A stretch of 64,000 nucleotides of DNA from Aureispira sp964404215 (GTDB taxonomy: Bacteria; Bacteroidota; Bacteroidia; Chitinophagales; Saprospiraceae): contig CAYOJF010000008.1 of the NCBI GenBank assembly GCA_964404215.1, forward strand, positions 8,345 to 72,344. Reading direction: 5' to 3'. The notes under the pieces are model-generated. The model made no database searches. It saw only the letters and a program-made list of their open reading frames with translations, and had not been told where the DNA came from. How positions within the stretch are numbered: position 1 is the first letter of the stretch; every line of letters starts with the position of its first letter. A program made the translations under genes and the position numbers. Positions 26,942 through 35,417 of the stretch are shown in pieces.

Positions 26942-28579
26942 ATGAAATTTAATCGCCTACCTCTACTAATGGGGTTATTTATAGGGATTTTGACCACTCC
27001 TTTCAGTGGTCTCTTGGCACAGGACTCCGAAGACCAAGCACCTGCTATAAAAGCTCCTACCAAAAAAGTAAAAGAGTTTGATCCCATTCGCTTTATTGAT
27101 ATGGGAGTTGCTTCAAGCTCTAGAGCATTCAAATCCCGTAAAGTAGCACGCTATAATATGTGGGAATATATTGAAAATGATTGTGACCTGCCGTCAGGGG
27201 AAGTTCCTGTAGAGTTGATTAATGCCTTTGATGGTATTAGCCGAAAGAACCAAAGTTCTATTTTTGATTTGATCAAAGGTAATGTCCAAATATCTAATCA
27301 AATCATTAGCCCTACTGAACGACAGTTCATGCATAGCCCGTTCTTAACACCAGGTTCGAGCTCCAAAATATTTGGCTGTCTTTCTGGACTAAACTATAGG
27401 GAAGAGAATTTCATTCTGAACAATGTAGACTATTTTGAAATCCTAACAGAAAATCTCTATTACATAAGGGATGAACTCGAATACAGCTACCACAAAAATG
27501 GACGCTCTTATCATTGTGATATTATTCGCAATAGTAATGATTTTGATAAAGTACTAGATGATCCTACACGTGTTGGGTGGGTCTTTAGTATTGGGGGTGG
27601 ACATGCCTTAGGAAACTACTTGTACATTGAGCAAGGGCAACACTCCACACCAGAATACCTTAATATTGTAAAGAAAAATATTAGCAAACTAAAAGGAACT
27701 ACTCCTATTCGGACAGATCCTCAAGAATATTTAGACATTCCTATTTTTTCGATCAATTTTGGAAATTTTTTCGACGATGGAATGTCAGGAAAAGCATCTC
27801 GTTTGTCCTTAGCAGAAGAAGAAGCTTTCCGAACACCAATTAATGTAGGAGGAGATATTACTCCACTAGGAGTAGCTACAATTACAGAATTACTAAGCAA
27901 AAAAAATAATCAAAGGCGTATTTTGATTGATATTGCAGGAATGAGCCTACGATCTAGACAATGGTATTATGATTTCATCAAAGACCAACGTTATCGTAAA
28001 GACACTATTCCTATTCTATGTTTGGGGGTTGGAGTTAGTGGATTAAGCATCAAGGATGGTAGCTATGGCAATAGCGATAAAAACTCCCTACTTAGTCATC
28101 AAGAAGCCAATATGGCAAAACAGGATATGAAGAACATTCTATCTTCAGATGGACTGATGGGATTATCATTAGAAAGAAATAAACTTGCCGGTAAAGCTTT
28201 TATTTCACGTTATGAAAGTATGCTTCCTGGCTCTGCTAATAGAAAAAGAGTAGTAGTGGATGCTATTGTGGGGAATCTGTGTAAAGTAATTCACTCTTGT
28301 CAAAATATCAAGGCATGGGATATGATTACGATCACTTCTCACTTTGATACACATGCCCGTCATTTTGAAGAATTCAGTTCTTCATCTGACATGGTGGTCT
28401 TGCACAGAGCTCTTGTTGATTTTTTCGAAAATCCTAGAGATATAGAAGGACTATACACAGCTAAAGAGATTAAAAAATTCATGTATAACTATTCTGCAAA
28501 AGAAATTGTAGACAAAGTTATGTTTAAAAATGCCCTCCGTTTCCTAAAAAAACACCTACCAGAAGCGGAAGCAAATTAA
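26942..28579 (+). CDS. exported M19 dipeptidase/amidohydrolase-like protein lacking the usual histidines
   Basis: A 545-residue protein with a signal peptide (residues 1-26, ending LLAQ). The order of segments resembles the Bacteroidota membrane-dipeptidase-like (M19) group: an N-terminal strand FIDMG, GWVFSIGGGHALGN, FSINFGNFFDDGMSGKA, TPLGVATITELL, ILIDIAGMSLRSRQWYY and PILCLGVGVSG. In relatives as I recall them, these positions carry metal ligands (IDxHxH, EGxH, DxxHMSxxSR, SHxxxxG); here they read IDMGVA, GGGH, IDIAGMS and LGVGVSG. If that alignment is right, the metal site is gone and the protein is a pseudoenzyme with an exported, possibly binding, role. The gene is isolated, with a very strong terminator at 28601-28650. 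Confidence 0.6.
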   Translation: MKFNRLPLLMGLFIGILTTPFSGLLAQDSEDQAPAIKAPTKKVKEFDPIRFIDMGVASSSRAFKSRKVARYNMWEYIENDCDLPSGEVPVELINAFDGISRKNQSSIFDLIKGNVQISNQIISPTERQFMHSPFLTPGSSSKIFGCLSGLNYREENFILNNVDYFEILTENLYYIRDELEYSYHKNGRSYHCDIIRNSNDFDKVLDDPTRVGWVFSIGGGHALGNYLYIEQGQHSTPEYLNIVKKNISKLKGTTPIRTDPQEYLDIPIFSINFGNFFDDGMSGKASRLSLAEEEAFRTPINVGGDITPLGVATITELLSKKNNQRRILIDIAGMSLRSRQWYYDFIKDQRYRKDTIPILCLGVGVSGLSIKDGSYGNSDKNSLLSHQEANMAKQDMKNILSSDGLMGLSLERNKLAGKAFISRYESMLPGSANRKRVVVDAIVGNLCKVIHSCQNIKAWDMITITSHFDTHARHFEEFSSSSDMVVLHRALVDFFENPRDIEGLYTAKEIKKFMYNYSAKEIVDKVMFKNALRFLKKHLPEAEAN

Positions 28580-28600
28580 GCATTTTTAACGCTTTTATGA

Positions 28601-28650
28601 CAAAAGCCCCCGTTTTGTTTAACTAAACTTAAACAAAACGGGGGCTTTTG
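28601..28650 (+). terminator. very strong hairpin terminator after the M19-like gene
   Basis: Perfect 22-bp stem starting CAAAAGCCCCCGTTTTGTTT (left arm 28601-28622) and its complement at 28629-28650, with loop CTAAAC. It is symmetric enough to stop transcription from both sides; no gene approaches from the right. Confidence 0.85.
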
Positions 28651-28816
28651 CGTTATGGGTATGAATCAAAAATCTAAGAGTCTATTAGTAGAACAGTGTG
28701 AATTCGTGTACCTATACCTATTGTTATTTTCTATTAAAGTTAAAATTCCATAGAATTAGGCTATCAAAAACATTGCTACTCCTATACTCAAATACTTACT
28801 ATCGAACACTTTTTAT

Positions 28817-30277
28817 ATGAAAATTGATGTAATTGGCTCTGGTTTCTCTAGCCTCGCAGCAGCTTGTTTCCTTTCTAAACAAGGGCATGAAGTCAATGTT
28901 TACGAAAAAAATGAAATGGCTGGTGGACGAGCCAGAATATTTGAAGCAGAAGGCTTCCGGTTTGACATGGGCCCATCTTGGTACTGGATGCCAGATCTTA
29001 TTGATAAATTATTTGAAGATCTAGGCGAGAAAAGAGAAGATTACTTTGAGCTAATACGGCTAGATCCTTCTTACAAAGTATTTTGGAAGGACAAAACCGC
29101 TAGTAGCCTCCCTGCCTCTCTAGATGAACTATACACGATGTTCGATGGTCTAGAAGAAGATGGTGGAAAAAAATTGAAATCGTTTTTGGAAGCTGCTGCT
29201 GTAAAATACAAAGTTGGTACAGAAAAATTTTTAGAAAAACCTGGATTAAAATACTCTGAACTGTTAGATATAGAGGTTTTCAAAAATTTCTTCAAGTTAG
29301 ATTTATTCAAGTCCGTAGAAAAAGATGTTTGTAATCGTTTTAGTTCCGAAAAAGCGAGAACCATCCTTCGTTTTCCTGTCTTGTTTTTGGGGGAAATGCC
29401 ACAACGAATTCCTTCCCTATACACACTAATGAACTTTGCTGATCTAAAGTTGGGTACTTGGTATCCCAAAGGTGGTATGCATCAATTGGTCTTGGCACTT
29501 AAGAAAATTGCGACTCAAAATGGAGCCAAATTTCACTTTGACAGCCCAGTCAAATCTTTTATTTGTGATGATAAGAAGATTGTAAAACTAGATTTCGGTG
29601 AAGATAAATTTAAAGAAGTAGAACAAGTTATAGCAGGGGCAGATTACAACTTTGTAGAACAGAATCTCGTCCCCAAAAAATTTAGACGCTATGATGCTGC
29701 TTATTGGGATAAACGCAAAATGGCTCCCTCTTGCCTAATCTATTATGTAGGTATCAATAAACGACTGCATGATTTGGAGCATCATAATTTATTTTTTGAT
29801 GAGGATTTGATGGAACATGGTACTCATATTTATGACAATCCTTCTTGGCCTGAGCAGCCACTTTTTTATGCAAGTTTGACCTCCAAAACAGATCCAGATG
29901 TAGCTCCTGAGGGATGCGAAAATTTATTTTTATTGATCCCGATTGCTCCTAACCTAGAAGATACAGAAGAAATTAGAGCAAAATACCTAGATATTATTAT
30001 CAAACGTATTGAAGACCAAACTAATCAGTCTGTTAAGGAACATATTATCTATAAGCGTACCTACTGTATCAAGGATTTTAAAAAGGATTATAATGCCTAC
30101 AAAGGCAATGCTTATGGATTGGCAAATACACTACTTCAGACTGCTAACCTGAAACCAAAAATCACTTCAAAACTCAATAACTTGACCTACTGTGGTCAAC
30201 TGACCGTTCCAGGACCTGGTGTACCACCAGCTCTTATTTCAGGAAAAGTAGCGGCTCTATTAACGATGAAAAAATAA
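28817..30277 (+). CDS. crtI: phytoene desaturase CrtI
   Basis: A 486-residue FAD enzyme that desaturates phytoene to lycopene. The N-terminus MKIDVIGSGFSSLAAACFLS is the dinucleotide-binding fold, followed by YEKNEMAGGRARIFEAEGFRFDMGPSWYWMPDL, typical of Bacteroidota CrtI (GPSWYWMP; the CrtD type reads GPSVFTLP). The middle has the conserved GTWYPKGGMHQLVLAL, and the C-terminus has GQLTVPGPGVPPALISGKVAA, the FAD-binding end of the family. It is the first gene of a six-gene carotenoid operon with gaps of 12 nt or less or overlaps through crtD-cruF. Assignment over CrtD rests on the GPSWYWMP motif and gene order. Confidence 0.92.
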   Translation: MKIDVIGSGFSSLAAACFLSKQGHEVNVYEKNEMAGGRARIFEAEGFRFDMGPSWYWMPDLIDKLFEDLGEKREDYFELIRLDPSYKVFWKDKTASSLPASLDELYTMFDGLEEDGGKKLKSFLEAAAVKYKVGTEKFLEKPGLKYSELLDIEVFKNFFKLDLFKSVEKDVCNRFSSEKARTILRFPVLFLGEMPQRIPSLYTLMNFADLKLGTWYPKGGMHQLVLALKKIATQNGAKFHFDSPVKSFICDDKKIVKLDFGEDKFKEVEQVIAGADYNFVEQNLVPKKFRRYDAAYWDKRKMAPSCLIYYVGINKRLHDLEHHNLFFDEDLMEHGTHIYDNPSWPEQPLFYASLTSKTDPDVAPEGCENLFLLIPIAPNLEDTEEIRAKYLDIIIKRIEDQTNQSVKEHIIYKRTYCIKDFKKDYNAYKGNAYGLANTLLQTANLKPKITSKLNNLTYCGQLTVPGPGVPPALISGKVAALLTMKK

Positions 30278-30289
30278 ACTCTATCTAAT

Positions 30290-31126
30290 ATGAAAAATCT
30301 ATTCGACGTTCATTCGATTGCATCCGCTAGAGATGTGACTAAGACCTACAGTACTTCTTTTTACAAAAGTGTCTCCATGCTTGGCGAAGATATTCGTGAT
30401 GATGTCCATGCTATCTATGGTATGGTACGTTATGCTGACGAAATTGTAGATACTTTCCATGATTACGAAAAGGAGACTCTCCTAGAAGAGTTTCGAGTAG
30501 AAACTTTCCGTTCTGTGGAGCGAAAAATTTCACTCAATCCTATTCTAAATGCGTTCCAAGCCACTGTCAACAAGTATCAGATTGATATGGATTTGGTACA
30601 AACATTTTTTGATAGTATGGCAATGGACTTGAATCCTGTTGACTACAACAAAAATTTATACGAAAAGTACATCTTAGGTTCTGCTGAAGTAGTGGGATTG
30701 ATGTGCCTCAAAATTTTTGTTTATGGTTCAGAGGAAGAATACCAGAGACTCAAACCATTTGCTATGAAATTAGGTTCTGCTTTCCAAAAAATCAACTTTT
30801 TGAGAGACCTGAAAGATGATGTCAGTGATCTAGGAAGAGTCTATTTCCCTAGCCTAGGTGACAATGGATTGGATCTAGAGAAAAAGCTAGAAATCGAAAA
30901 AGAAATTGAATTAGAGTTTTTAGAAGCCTACAAGGGAGTCATTGAACTACCTAAATCTGCTCGATTTGGTGTTTATGTTGCCTATCGTTATTACTTTGGC
31001 TTACTCAAAAAAATACAAGCGAAAACTGTCAAAGATTTGATGAATCAACGAGTACGTATCAATGATTTTTCCAAATATCTTATTTTTGTCAAGTCTTACC
31101 TAAGACATTCGTTCAATGTACTATAA
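30290..31126 (+). CDS. crtB: phytoene synthase CrtB
   Basis: A 278-residue squalene/phytoene synthase that joins two geranylgeranyl diphosphates. The first aspartate-rich motif is VRYADEIVDTFHDYE near residue 46 (DExVD) and the second is LRDLKDDVSDLGRVYFP near 175 (DxxxD). The start of the domain has SYSTSFYKSV-type sequence (TKTYSTSFYKSVSML). It lies 12 nt after crtI and 3 nt before crtD, so translation is probably coupled. No GGPP synthase gene is in the window; the substrate must come from elsewhere. Confidence 0.95.
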   Translation: MKNLFDVHSIASARDVTKTYSTSFYKSVSMLGEDIRDDVHAIYGMVRYADEIVDTFHDYEKETLLEEFRVETFRSVERKISLNPILNAFQATVNKYQIDMDLVQTFFDSMAMDLNPVDYNKNLYEKYILGSAEVVGLMCLKIFVYGSEEEYQRLKPFAMKLGSAFQKINFLRDLKDDVSDLGRVYFPSLGDNGLDLEKKLEIEKEIELEFLEAYKGVIELPKSARFGVYVAYRYYFGLLKKIQAKTVKDLMNQRVRINDFSKYLIFVKSYLRHSFNVL

Positions 31127-31129
31127 TCA

Positions 31130-32596
31130 ATGAAAAAGAAAATTGCAATAATAGGGGCTGGAGTAGCTGGCGTTTCCGCTGCTCTCCGCCTCAATAAGCG
31201 TGGGTACGAGGTTACTGTTTATGAAAAAAACAGCTACGTTGGTGGAAAAATGAACCAATTCACCCAAGACGGATATCGTTGGGACACGGGTCCTTCTGTC
31301 TTTACTCTTCCCAATTTATTGGAAGAACTCTACACCTTATATGATAAGAATATAGCGGATTATATGTCCTATACCAAACAGGATCATTCTTGCATCTATT
31401 TTTTTGATGACGGTACGGAACTCACTTTCTATACCGACACTGATAAATTGACAAAAGAAGTCGAAGATAAATTAGGTATAGAACCACAACCTTTGGTTGA
31501 TTATTTAGCAGATTGCAAAGAGAAATACGAAGTAGTGGGCAGTATGTTCTTAGAAAATCCTGTTCACAAAGTAGGTATGCTACCTTGGGACAAGGTCAAA
31601 AAGGCCATTCCTTTTCTATTTACAGGTGGGGTATTTCGTTCTCTTGATTCGCTCAATCAAAGAGATCTAAAGCACGATAAACTAGTTCAACTATTCAATC
31701 GTTATGCCACTTACAATGGATCTAGCCCTTATCATGCTTCTTCTATCTTGAGTATGATTGCTCACCTTGACCAGACCATTGGCACCTTTTATCCTAAAGG
31801 TGGTATGCGTAGTATTATTGGTGGACTGTATCAGTTGGCACAAGAAGAAGGAATTCAATTTTTGCTCAGCCAAAATATTGAACATTGCCATAGGAAAGCG
31901 AATAAATATGAGGTCAAATCTAATGGAAAAATCGCTACTTTTGACAAAGTAATTTCAGCGATTGATCATCTACAGTTTTATAAGCATATCCTAGATGACC
32001 AAAAGCTTTACAAAAAGTATAAAAAACAAGAGCGTTCTGCTTCTGCATTCATTTTTTATTGGGGTATGAATAAGCGTTACGAAAAACTCGATCTTCACAA
32101 TATTTTCTTTAGCAAAGATTACAAAGAGGAGTTCTCTGAAATGTTTGACCAACTACAAATTCCTTCTGACCCTACTATTTATATCAATATTACGAGCAAA
32201 TGTGACCCAGAGGATGCTCCAGAAGGTGGAGAAAACTGGTTTGTGATGGTAAATGTCCCTGCTGGCACTAAATTCACACCTGAACTAACTGCCAAAACAA
32301 AACAAATCATTATTGATAAATTGGAAAAAGCTTTAGGTGAATCTGTTAGTAATGCCATTGCAACAGAACGTACTTGGTATCCTGAAAAAATTGCCCAAGA
32401 TACAGGTTCTTATATGGGAGCTCTATATGGTGCTTCGCAAAATACAAAAACGGCTGCCCTAACACGACATCCTAATCATTCTAGTAAATATAAAGATCTT
32501 TATTTCTGTGGAGGCACGGTACATCCTGGTGGTGGAGTTCCTGTCTCTATACAGTCTGCCAAGATTGTAGACAAAATTATTGCGAATGAAGCCTAA
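31130..32596 (+). CDS. crtD: CrtD-type carotenoid 3,4-desaturase
   Basis: A 488-residue paralogue of CrtI with N-terminal IAIIGAGVAGVSAALRLNKR and the substrate-specific motif DGYRWDTGPSVFTLPNLLEEL. The GPS(V/L)FTLP form is characteristic of CrtD desaturases that act on 1-hydroxylated carotenoids, whereas CrtI in the same operon has GPSWYWMP. The C-terminal FAD motif is CGGTVHPGGGVPVSIQSAKIV. With CruF directly downstream, the predicted step is 3',4'-desaturation of a 1'-hydroxy psi end group as in myxol and saproxanthin synthesis. It overlaps cruF by 11 nt. The exact substrate is inference from the gene set. Confidence 0.82.
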   Translation: MKKKIAIIGAGVAGVSAALRLNKRGYEVTVYEKNSYVGGKMNQFTQDGYRWDTGPSVFTLPNLLEELYTLYDKNIADYMSYTKQDHSCIYFFDDGTELTFYTDTDKLTKEVEDKLGIEPQPLVDYLADCKEKYEVVGSMFLENPVHKVGMLPWDKVKKAIPFLFTGGVFRSLDSLNQRDLKHDKLVQLFNRYATYNGSSPYHASSILSMIAHLDQTIGTFYPKGGMRSIIGGLYQLAQEEGIQFLLSQNIEHCHRKANKYEVKSNGKIATFDKVISAIDHLQFYKHILDDQKLYKKYKKQERSASAFIFYWGMNKRYEKLDLHNIFFSKDYKEEFSEMFDQLQIPSDPTIYINITSKCDPEDAPEGGENWFVMVNVPAGTKFTPELTAKTKQIIIDKLEKALGESVSNAIATERTWYPEKIAQDTGSYMGALYGASQNTKTAALTRHPNHSSKYKDLYFCGGTVHPGGGVPVSIQSAKIVDKIIANEA

Positions 32597-33212
32597 ATAC
32601 ATTAGTCTATTTCTTCCCGTCCTAATTCTCTTTCATATTATTGGATTAGTACTTTTTTTGATGCCTGATCGTGTCGAAGGATTGTCTGGACTCAATATGC
32701 TACTCTGTAGTACACTTGTTTTTTTAGCCAGTGATATTTACCGAAAAGAAGCCGCTCTCCTATTGTTCATATTTGCAGGTGGTTTTTTCGTGGAGTATAT
32801 TGGTATCAATACAGGGTTGTTTTTTGGAACCTATGAATACGGACAAGAACTCGGTTGGACAATTGGTGGTGTTCCTTATGTGCTTGGGTTGAATTGGTAT
32901 TGTATTGTAGCCGCTTCCGCACACTTGGTATGGAAGTTTCTTCCTAAACAACATTTATTATTGCAGGCTTTGTTAACGGCTATTGCCTGTACAGTAATGG
33001 ATTTTATAATAGAGCCTGTTGCGATGCATTATGATTTCTGGGATTGGCAAGGAGGAGTTGTTCCTCTCAATAATTATATTTGTTGGTTTGTTTTTTCGGC
33101 TATCTTTGCGGTAATTTATCTCAAATTTTCTACTAAGTTAAATACCACTGCCATCTATTTGTATGGCATCTGGGGTACTTTTTTTTTAATACTTAATATT
33201 TTCATGAATTAG
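32586..33212 (+). CDS. cruF: CruF-type carotenoid 1,2-hydratase (DUF422 family)
   Basis: A 208-residue polytopic membrane protein. I choose ATG 32586 over the in-frame TTG at 32580; it then overlaps crtD by 11 nt. The DUF422 hallmarks are FAGGFFVEYIGINTGLFFGTYEYG, GVPYVLGLNWYCIVAASAHL and MDFIIEPVAMHYDFWDWQ, with acidic residues and His/Trp facing the bilayer. CruF adds water across the C1-C2 bond of psi end groups, giving the 1'-hydroxy group that CrtD then extends with a double bond. Its presence distinguishes this cluster from simple zeaxanthin operons. Confidence 0.88.
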   Translation: MKPKYISLFLPVLILFHIIGLVLFLMPDRVEGLSGLNMLLCSTLVFLASDIYRKEAALLLFIFAGGFFVEYIGINTGLFFGTYEYGQELGWTIGGVPYVLGLNWYCIVAASAHLVWKFLPKQHLLLQALLTAIACTVMDFIIEPVAMHYDFWDWQGGVVPLNNYICWFVFSAIFAVIYLKFSTKLNTTAIYLYGIWGTFFLILNIFMN

Positions 33213-33245
33213 AGTTAAACTCTCTAATCTAATTTGTTCTTAATT

Positions 33246-33692
33246 ATGAATATAGTACTGTTCATCGTTGCCTTTTTGATTTCTTTTTTTGGTATGGAAT
33301 TCATGGCATGGGCAACACACAAATATGTAATGCATGGTTTTTTATGGTTTTTACACGAAGACCACCATCAACCAACTAAAGGATATGTTTTCCAAAAAAA
33401 TGATGCCTTTTTTCTAGTTTATGCCATTCCATCTTGGCTCTGTATTATGCTTGGTATGATGTGGCAAGTTCCTTTTTCTATTGGATTTGGATTTGGCATT
33501 GCTGCTTATGGTATTGTCTATTTCTTAGTGCATGATGTTCTTATACACAGGAGATTCAAATGGTTTGACAAAATTGATTCTCCTTATTTTAGAGCGATCA
33601 GAAAGGCACATAAAATACATCACAAAAATATGGAAAAGGAAGAAGGTACTTGCTTTGGATTATTAGTTGTACCTCGTAAATTTCATAAATAA
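33246..33692 (+). CDS. crtZ: beta-carotene 3-hydroxylase CrtZ
   Basis: A 148-residue membrane di-iron hydroxylase of the fatty-acid-hydroxylase superfamily. ATG 33246 is preferred over an upstream TTG. All four histidine clusters are visible: HKYVMH, HEDHH, HDVLIH and HKIHH. These bind the two irons; the enzyme hydroxylates carbon 3 of beta rings. Its stop overlaps the start of the lycopene cyclase gene in TAATG, so the two are translationally coupled. Confidence 0.94.
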   Translation: MNIVLFIVAFLISFFGMEFMAWATHKYVMHGFLWFLHEDHHQPTKGYVFQKNDAFFLVYAIPSWLCIMLGMMWQVPFSIGFGFGIAAYGIVYFLVHDVLIHRRFKWFDKIDSPYFRAIRKAHKIHHKNMEKEEGTCFGLLVVPRKFHK

Positions 33693-34366
33693 TGATGGGA
33701 CATAACTTTTACTTATGGATCAATTTAGGGGCTTTTATTTTTCCTTTTCTATTAAGTTTTGATCGAAAAGTACATTACATTGGTGACTTCAAGGCTATTC
33801 TTACCGCAATTATTGCGGTAGCTGTTCCGTTCCTAGTGTGGGACTATTACTTCACTGATGCCCAAATATGGGGGTTTAATGATGATTATATCAGTGGTAT
33901 TCACTTAGCCAACTTACCCCTAGGCGAAGTTCTTTTTTTCATCGTAGTTCCTTACTGTTGCACCTTTGTTTATGCCTGTTGCAAAGCCTACTTTCAACGT
34001 TTTGATTTTAGTAATTTCAATTTCTTTTTATATTCCTTTCTGTCAATTTACGGTCTGGTTGTATTAGTCTTAGGGTGGGGAAATTGGTACAGTACCTTAG
34101 TCAGTGTACTGGCATTGCTCTCATTGGGGATACATTATATAATGAAGTGGAATTTTAAATTTTTCCCACTTGCATTTACGCTCGCGATGATTCCTTTTTT
34201 ATTAATGAATGGAGTCCTGACAGGAGCCATTACTCCAGAGCCTATTGTTTGGTATAATTCTGACCATATTATTGGTTGGCGTTATTATACTATTCCTATC
34301 GAAGATGTGCTCTATGCCTTTGTTTTATTATACTGGAATGTTGTCATTTATGAATGGAGAAAGTAA
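33692..34366 (+). CDS. crtYcd: lycopene beta-cyclase, CrtYcd/fused heterodimer type
   Basis: A 224-residue membrane protein with about six or seven helices and two copies of the cyclase half-domain, each with the diagnostic motif: LPLGEVLFFIVVPY in the first half and IPIEDVLYAFVLL in the second (PxE(E/D)xxF/Y type). This is the fused form of the bacterial CrtYc/CrtYd cyclase, unrelated to the flavin-dependent CrtY. The first motif has G where E is usual (PLGE for PLEE). It ends the carotenoid operon; with one psi end hydrated by CruF, it would cyclise only the other end, giving a monocyclic pigment. It meets the minus-strand gene at 34368 tail to tail with one base between. Confidence 0.9.
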   Translation: MMGHNFYLWINLGAFIFPFLLSFDRKVHYIGDFKAILTAIIAVAVPFLVWDYYFTDAQIWGFNDDYISGIHLANLPLGEVLFFIVVPYCCTFVYACCKAYFQRFDFSNFNFFLYSFLSIYGLVVLVLGWGNWYSTLVSVLALLSLGIHYIMKWNFKFFPLAFTLAMIPFLLMNGVLTGAITPEPIVWYNSDHIIGWRYYTIPIEDVLYAFVLLYWNVVIYEWRK

Positions 34367-34367
34367 G

Positions 34368-34823
34368 CTATCCAATTATAATTGATTCTTCTATCATTTG
34401 AGGGTCAATTATAATTTCCTTTACTGCAATTACCCCTAAAAACATCAATATGAGTAATCCTATTGCAATAAAAGGTGACAGGGTCATTAATTGCCAAAAA
34501 GTCTTCTGATATTTGATCGCTTCTTCTAAATCCGCTATTGTTTTACTAAATAGATAAGTGTTGAGGGATTGAGCTGATCTAAATAAAGCCCAATTGAGAT
34601 AAATGGTTAGACCTAAACCTAGCAATAGAATTGTTCCTATCACAAACCCCATGTAAATGTCGAAAGTACTCCCCCTCATAATCATCTGATATTCATGCGA
34701 ACCAAAAAGATTATAGAAAAAGAACAGAACTGTCCCTACGATAGAAACCAATAGCATAAAAGCAACTACTCGTTGCCAAAAAATGACCTTTCTGAAAGAT
34801 TTCAAATCATCTGTTGATTGCAT
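34368..34823 (-). CDS. four-helix membrane protein, tandem paralogue 3
   Basis: A 151-residue protein that begins with a short polar segment, then FRKVIFWQRVVAFMLLVSIV, nearly identical to the start of the two upstream neighbours at 34852 and 35418. Four membrane helices (about 17-39, 57-79 and two in 110-140) enclose an amphipathic stretch ALFRSAQSLNTYLFSKTIAD. The aligned segment ending EAIKYQKTFWQLMTLSPFIA is the best conserved. General layout resembles DUF5362-type proteins, but I am not sure. Function unknown. Confidence 0.72.
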   Translation of the reverse strand: MQSTDDLKSFRKVIFWQRVVAFMLLVSIVGTVLFFFYNLFGSHEYQMIMRGSTFDIYMGFVIGTILLLGLGLTIYLNWALFRSAQSLNTYLFSKTIADLEEAIKYQKTFWQLMTLSPFIAIGLLILMFLGVIAVKEIIIDPQMIEESIIIG

Positions 34824-34851
34824 AATATTTCTAGTAATTGTTTTAGTCCCT

Positions 34852-35319
34852 TCAGCCTACTTGTATTCCTGTTTCGTCAATCATTGGTATTGGTTCCCTT
34901 ACTCTCATGTTTTCAGACATAAATATCAATATCACTACCATCAATAAAAATAAAGCAATAGCAATGAAAGGTGATAGTGTAAATAACTTCCAAAAAGTAG
35001 TTTGATATTTCACTGACTTTTCCAAGTCTTTCATTTCCTCACTCGCTATATAATATTGAAGACACCTAGATGCTCTAAAAAGTGTCCAATTGAGGTAAAG
35101 GGTAAGCCCCAAGCCTATCAAGCAGGTGATCCCTATTACTACACCTGCATACAAATCTTGGCTTCGTCCTTCAAAAAATTTTCGATACTCGTAGGAGTCC
35201 AAAAAGAAGTAAAAAAAGAACAGAACTACCCCTACGATAGAAACCAATAGCATAAAAGCAACTACTCGTTGCCAAAAAATGACCTTTTTGAAAGACGCTG
35301 AATCGACTATACTTTCCAT
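34852..35319 (-). CDS. four-helix membrane protein, tandem paralogue 2
   Basis: A 155-residue paralogue of the proteins at 34368 and 35418, closest to 34368 at the N-terminus (KVIFWQRVVAFMLLVSIVG identical) and to 35418 in the central part (IGITCLIGLGLTLYLNWTLF versus IGATCLIGLCLTCYLNWTLF). This mosaic of similarities suggests gene conversion or two rounds of duplication. The DNA at the 5' ends of 34368 and 34852 is almost identical over about 60 nt. Same four-helix layout; function unknown. Confidence 0.72.
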   Translation of the reverse strand: MESIVDSASFKKVIFWQRVVAFMLLVSIVGVVLFFFYFFLDSYEYRKFFEGRSQDLYAGVVIGITCLIGLGLTLYLNWTLFRASRCLQYYIASEEMKDLEKSVKYQTTFWKLFTLSPFIAIALFLLMVVILIFMSENMRVREPIPMIDETGIQVG

Positions 35320-35417
35320 AATCCTTTACTACTTTACATTTTTAGTTCTAGTTACATCATAATAAGGATACAGATGACCTTTGGAGTATTTGTATCCTAC
35401 TGATATTTATTAGAATC

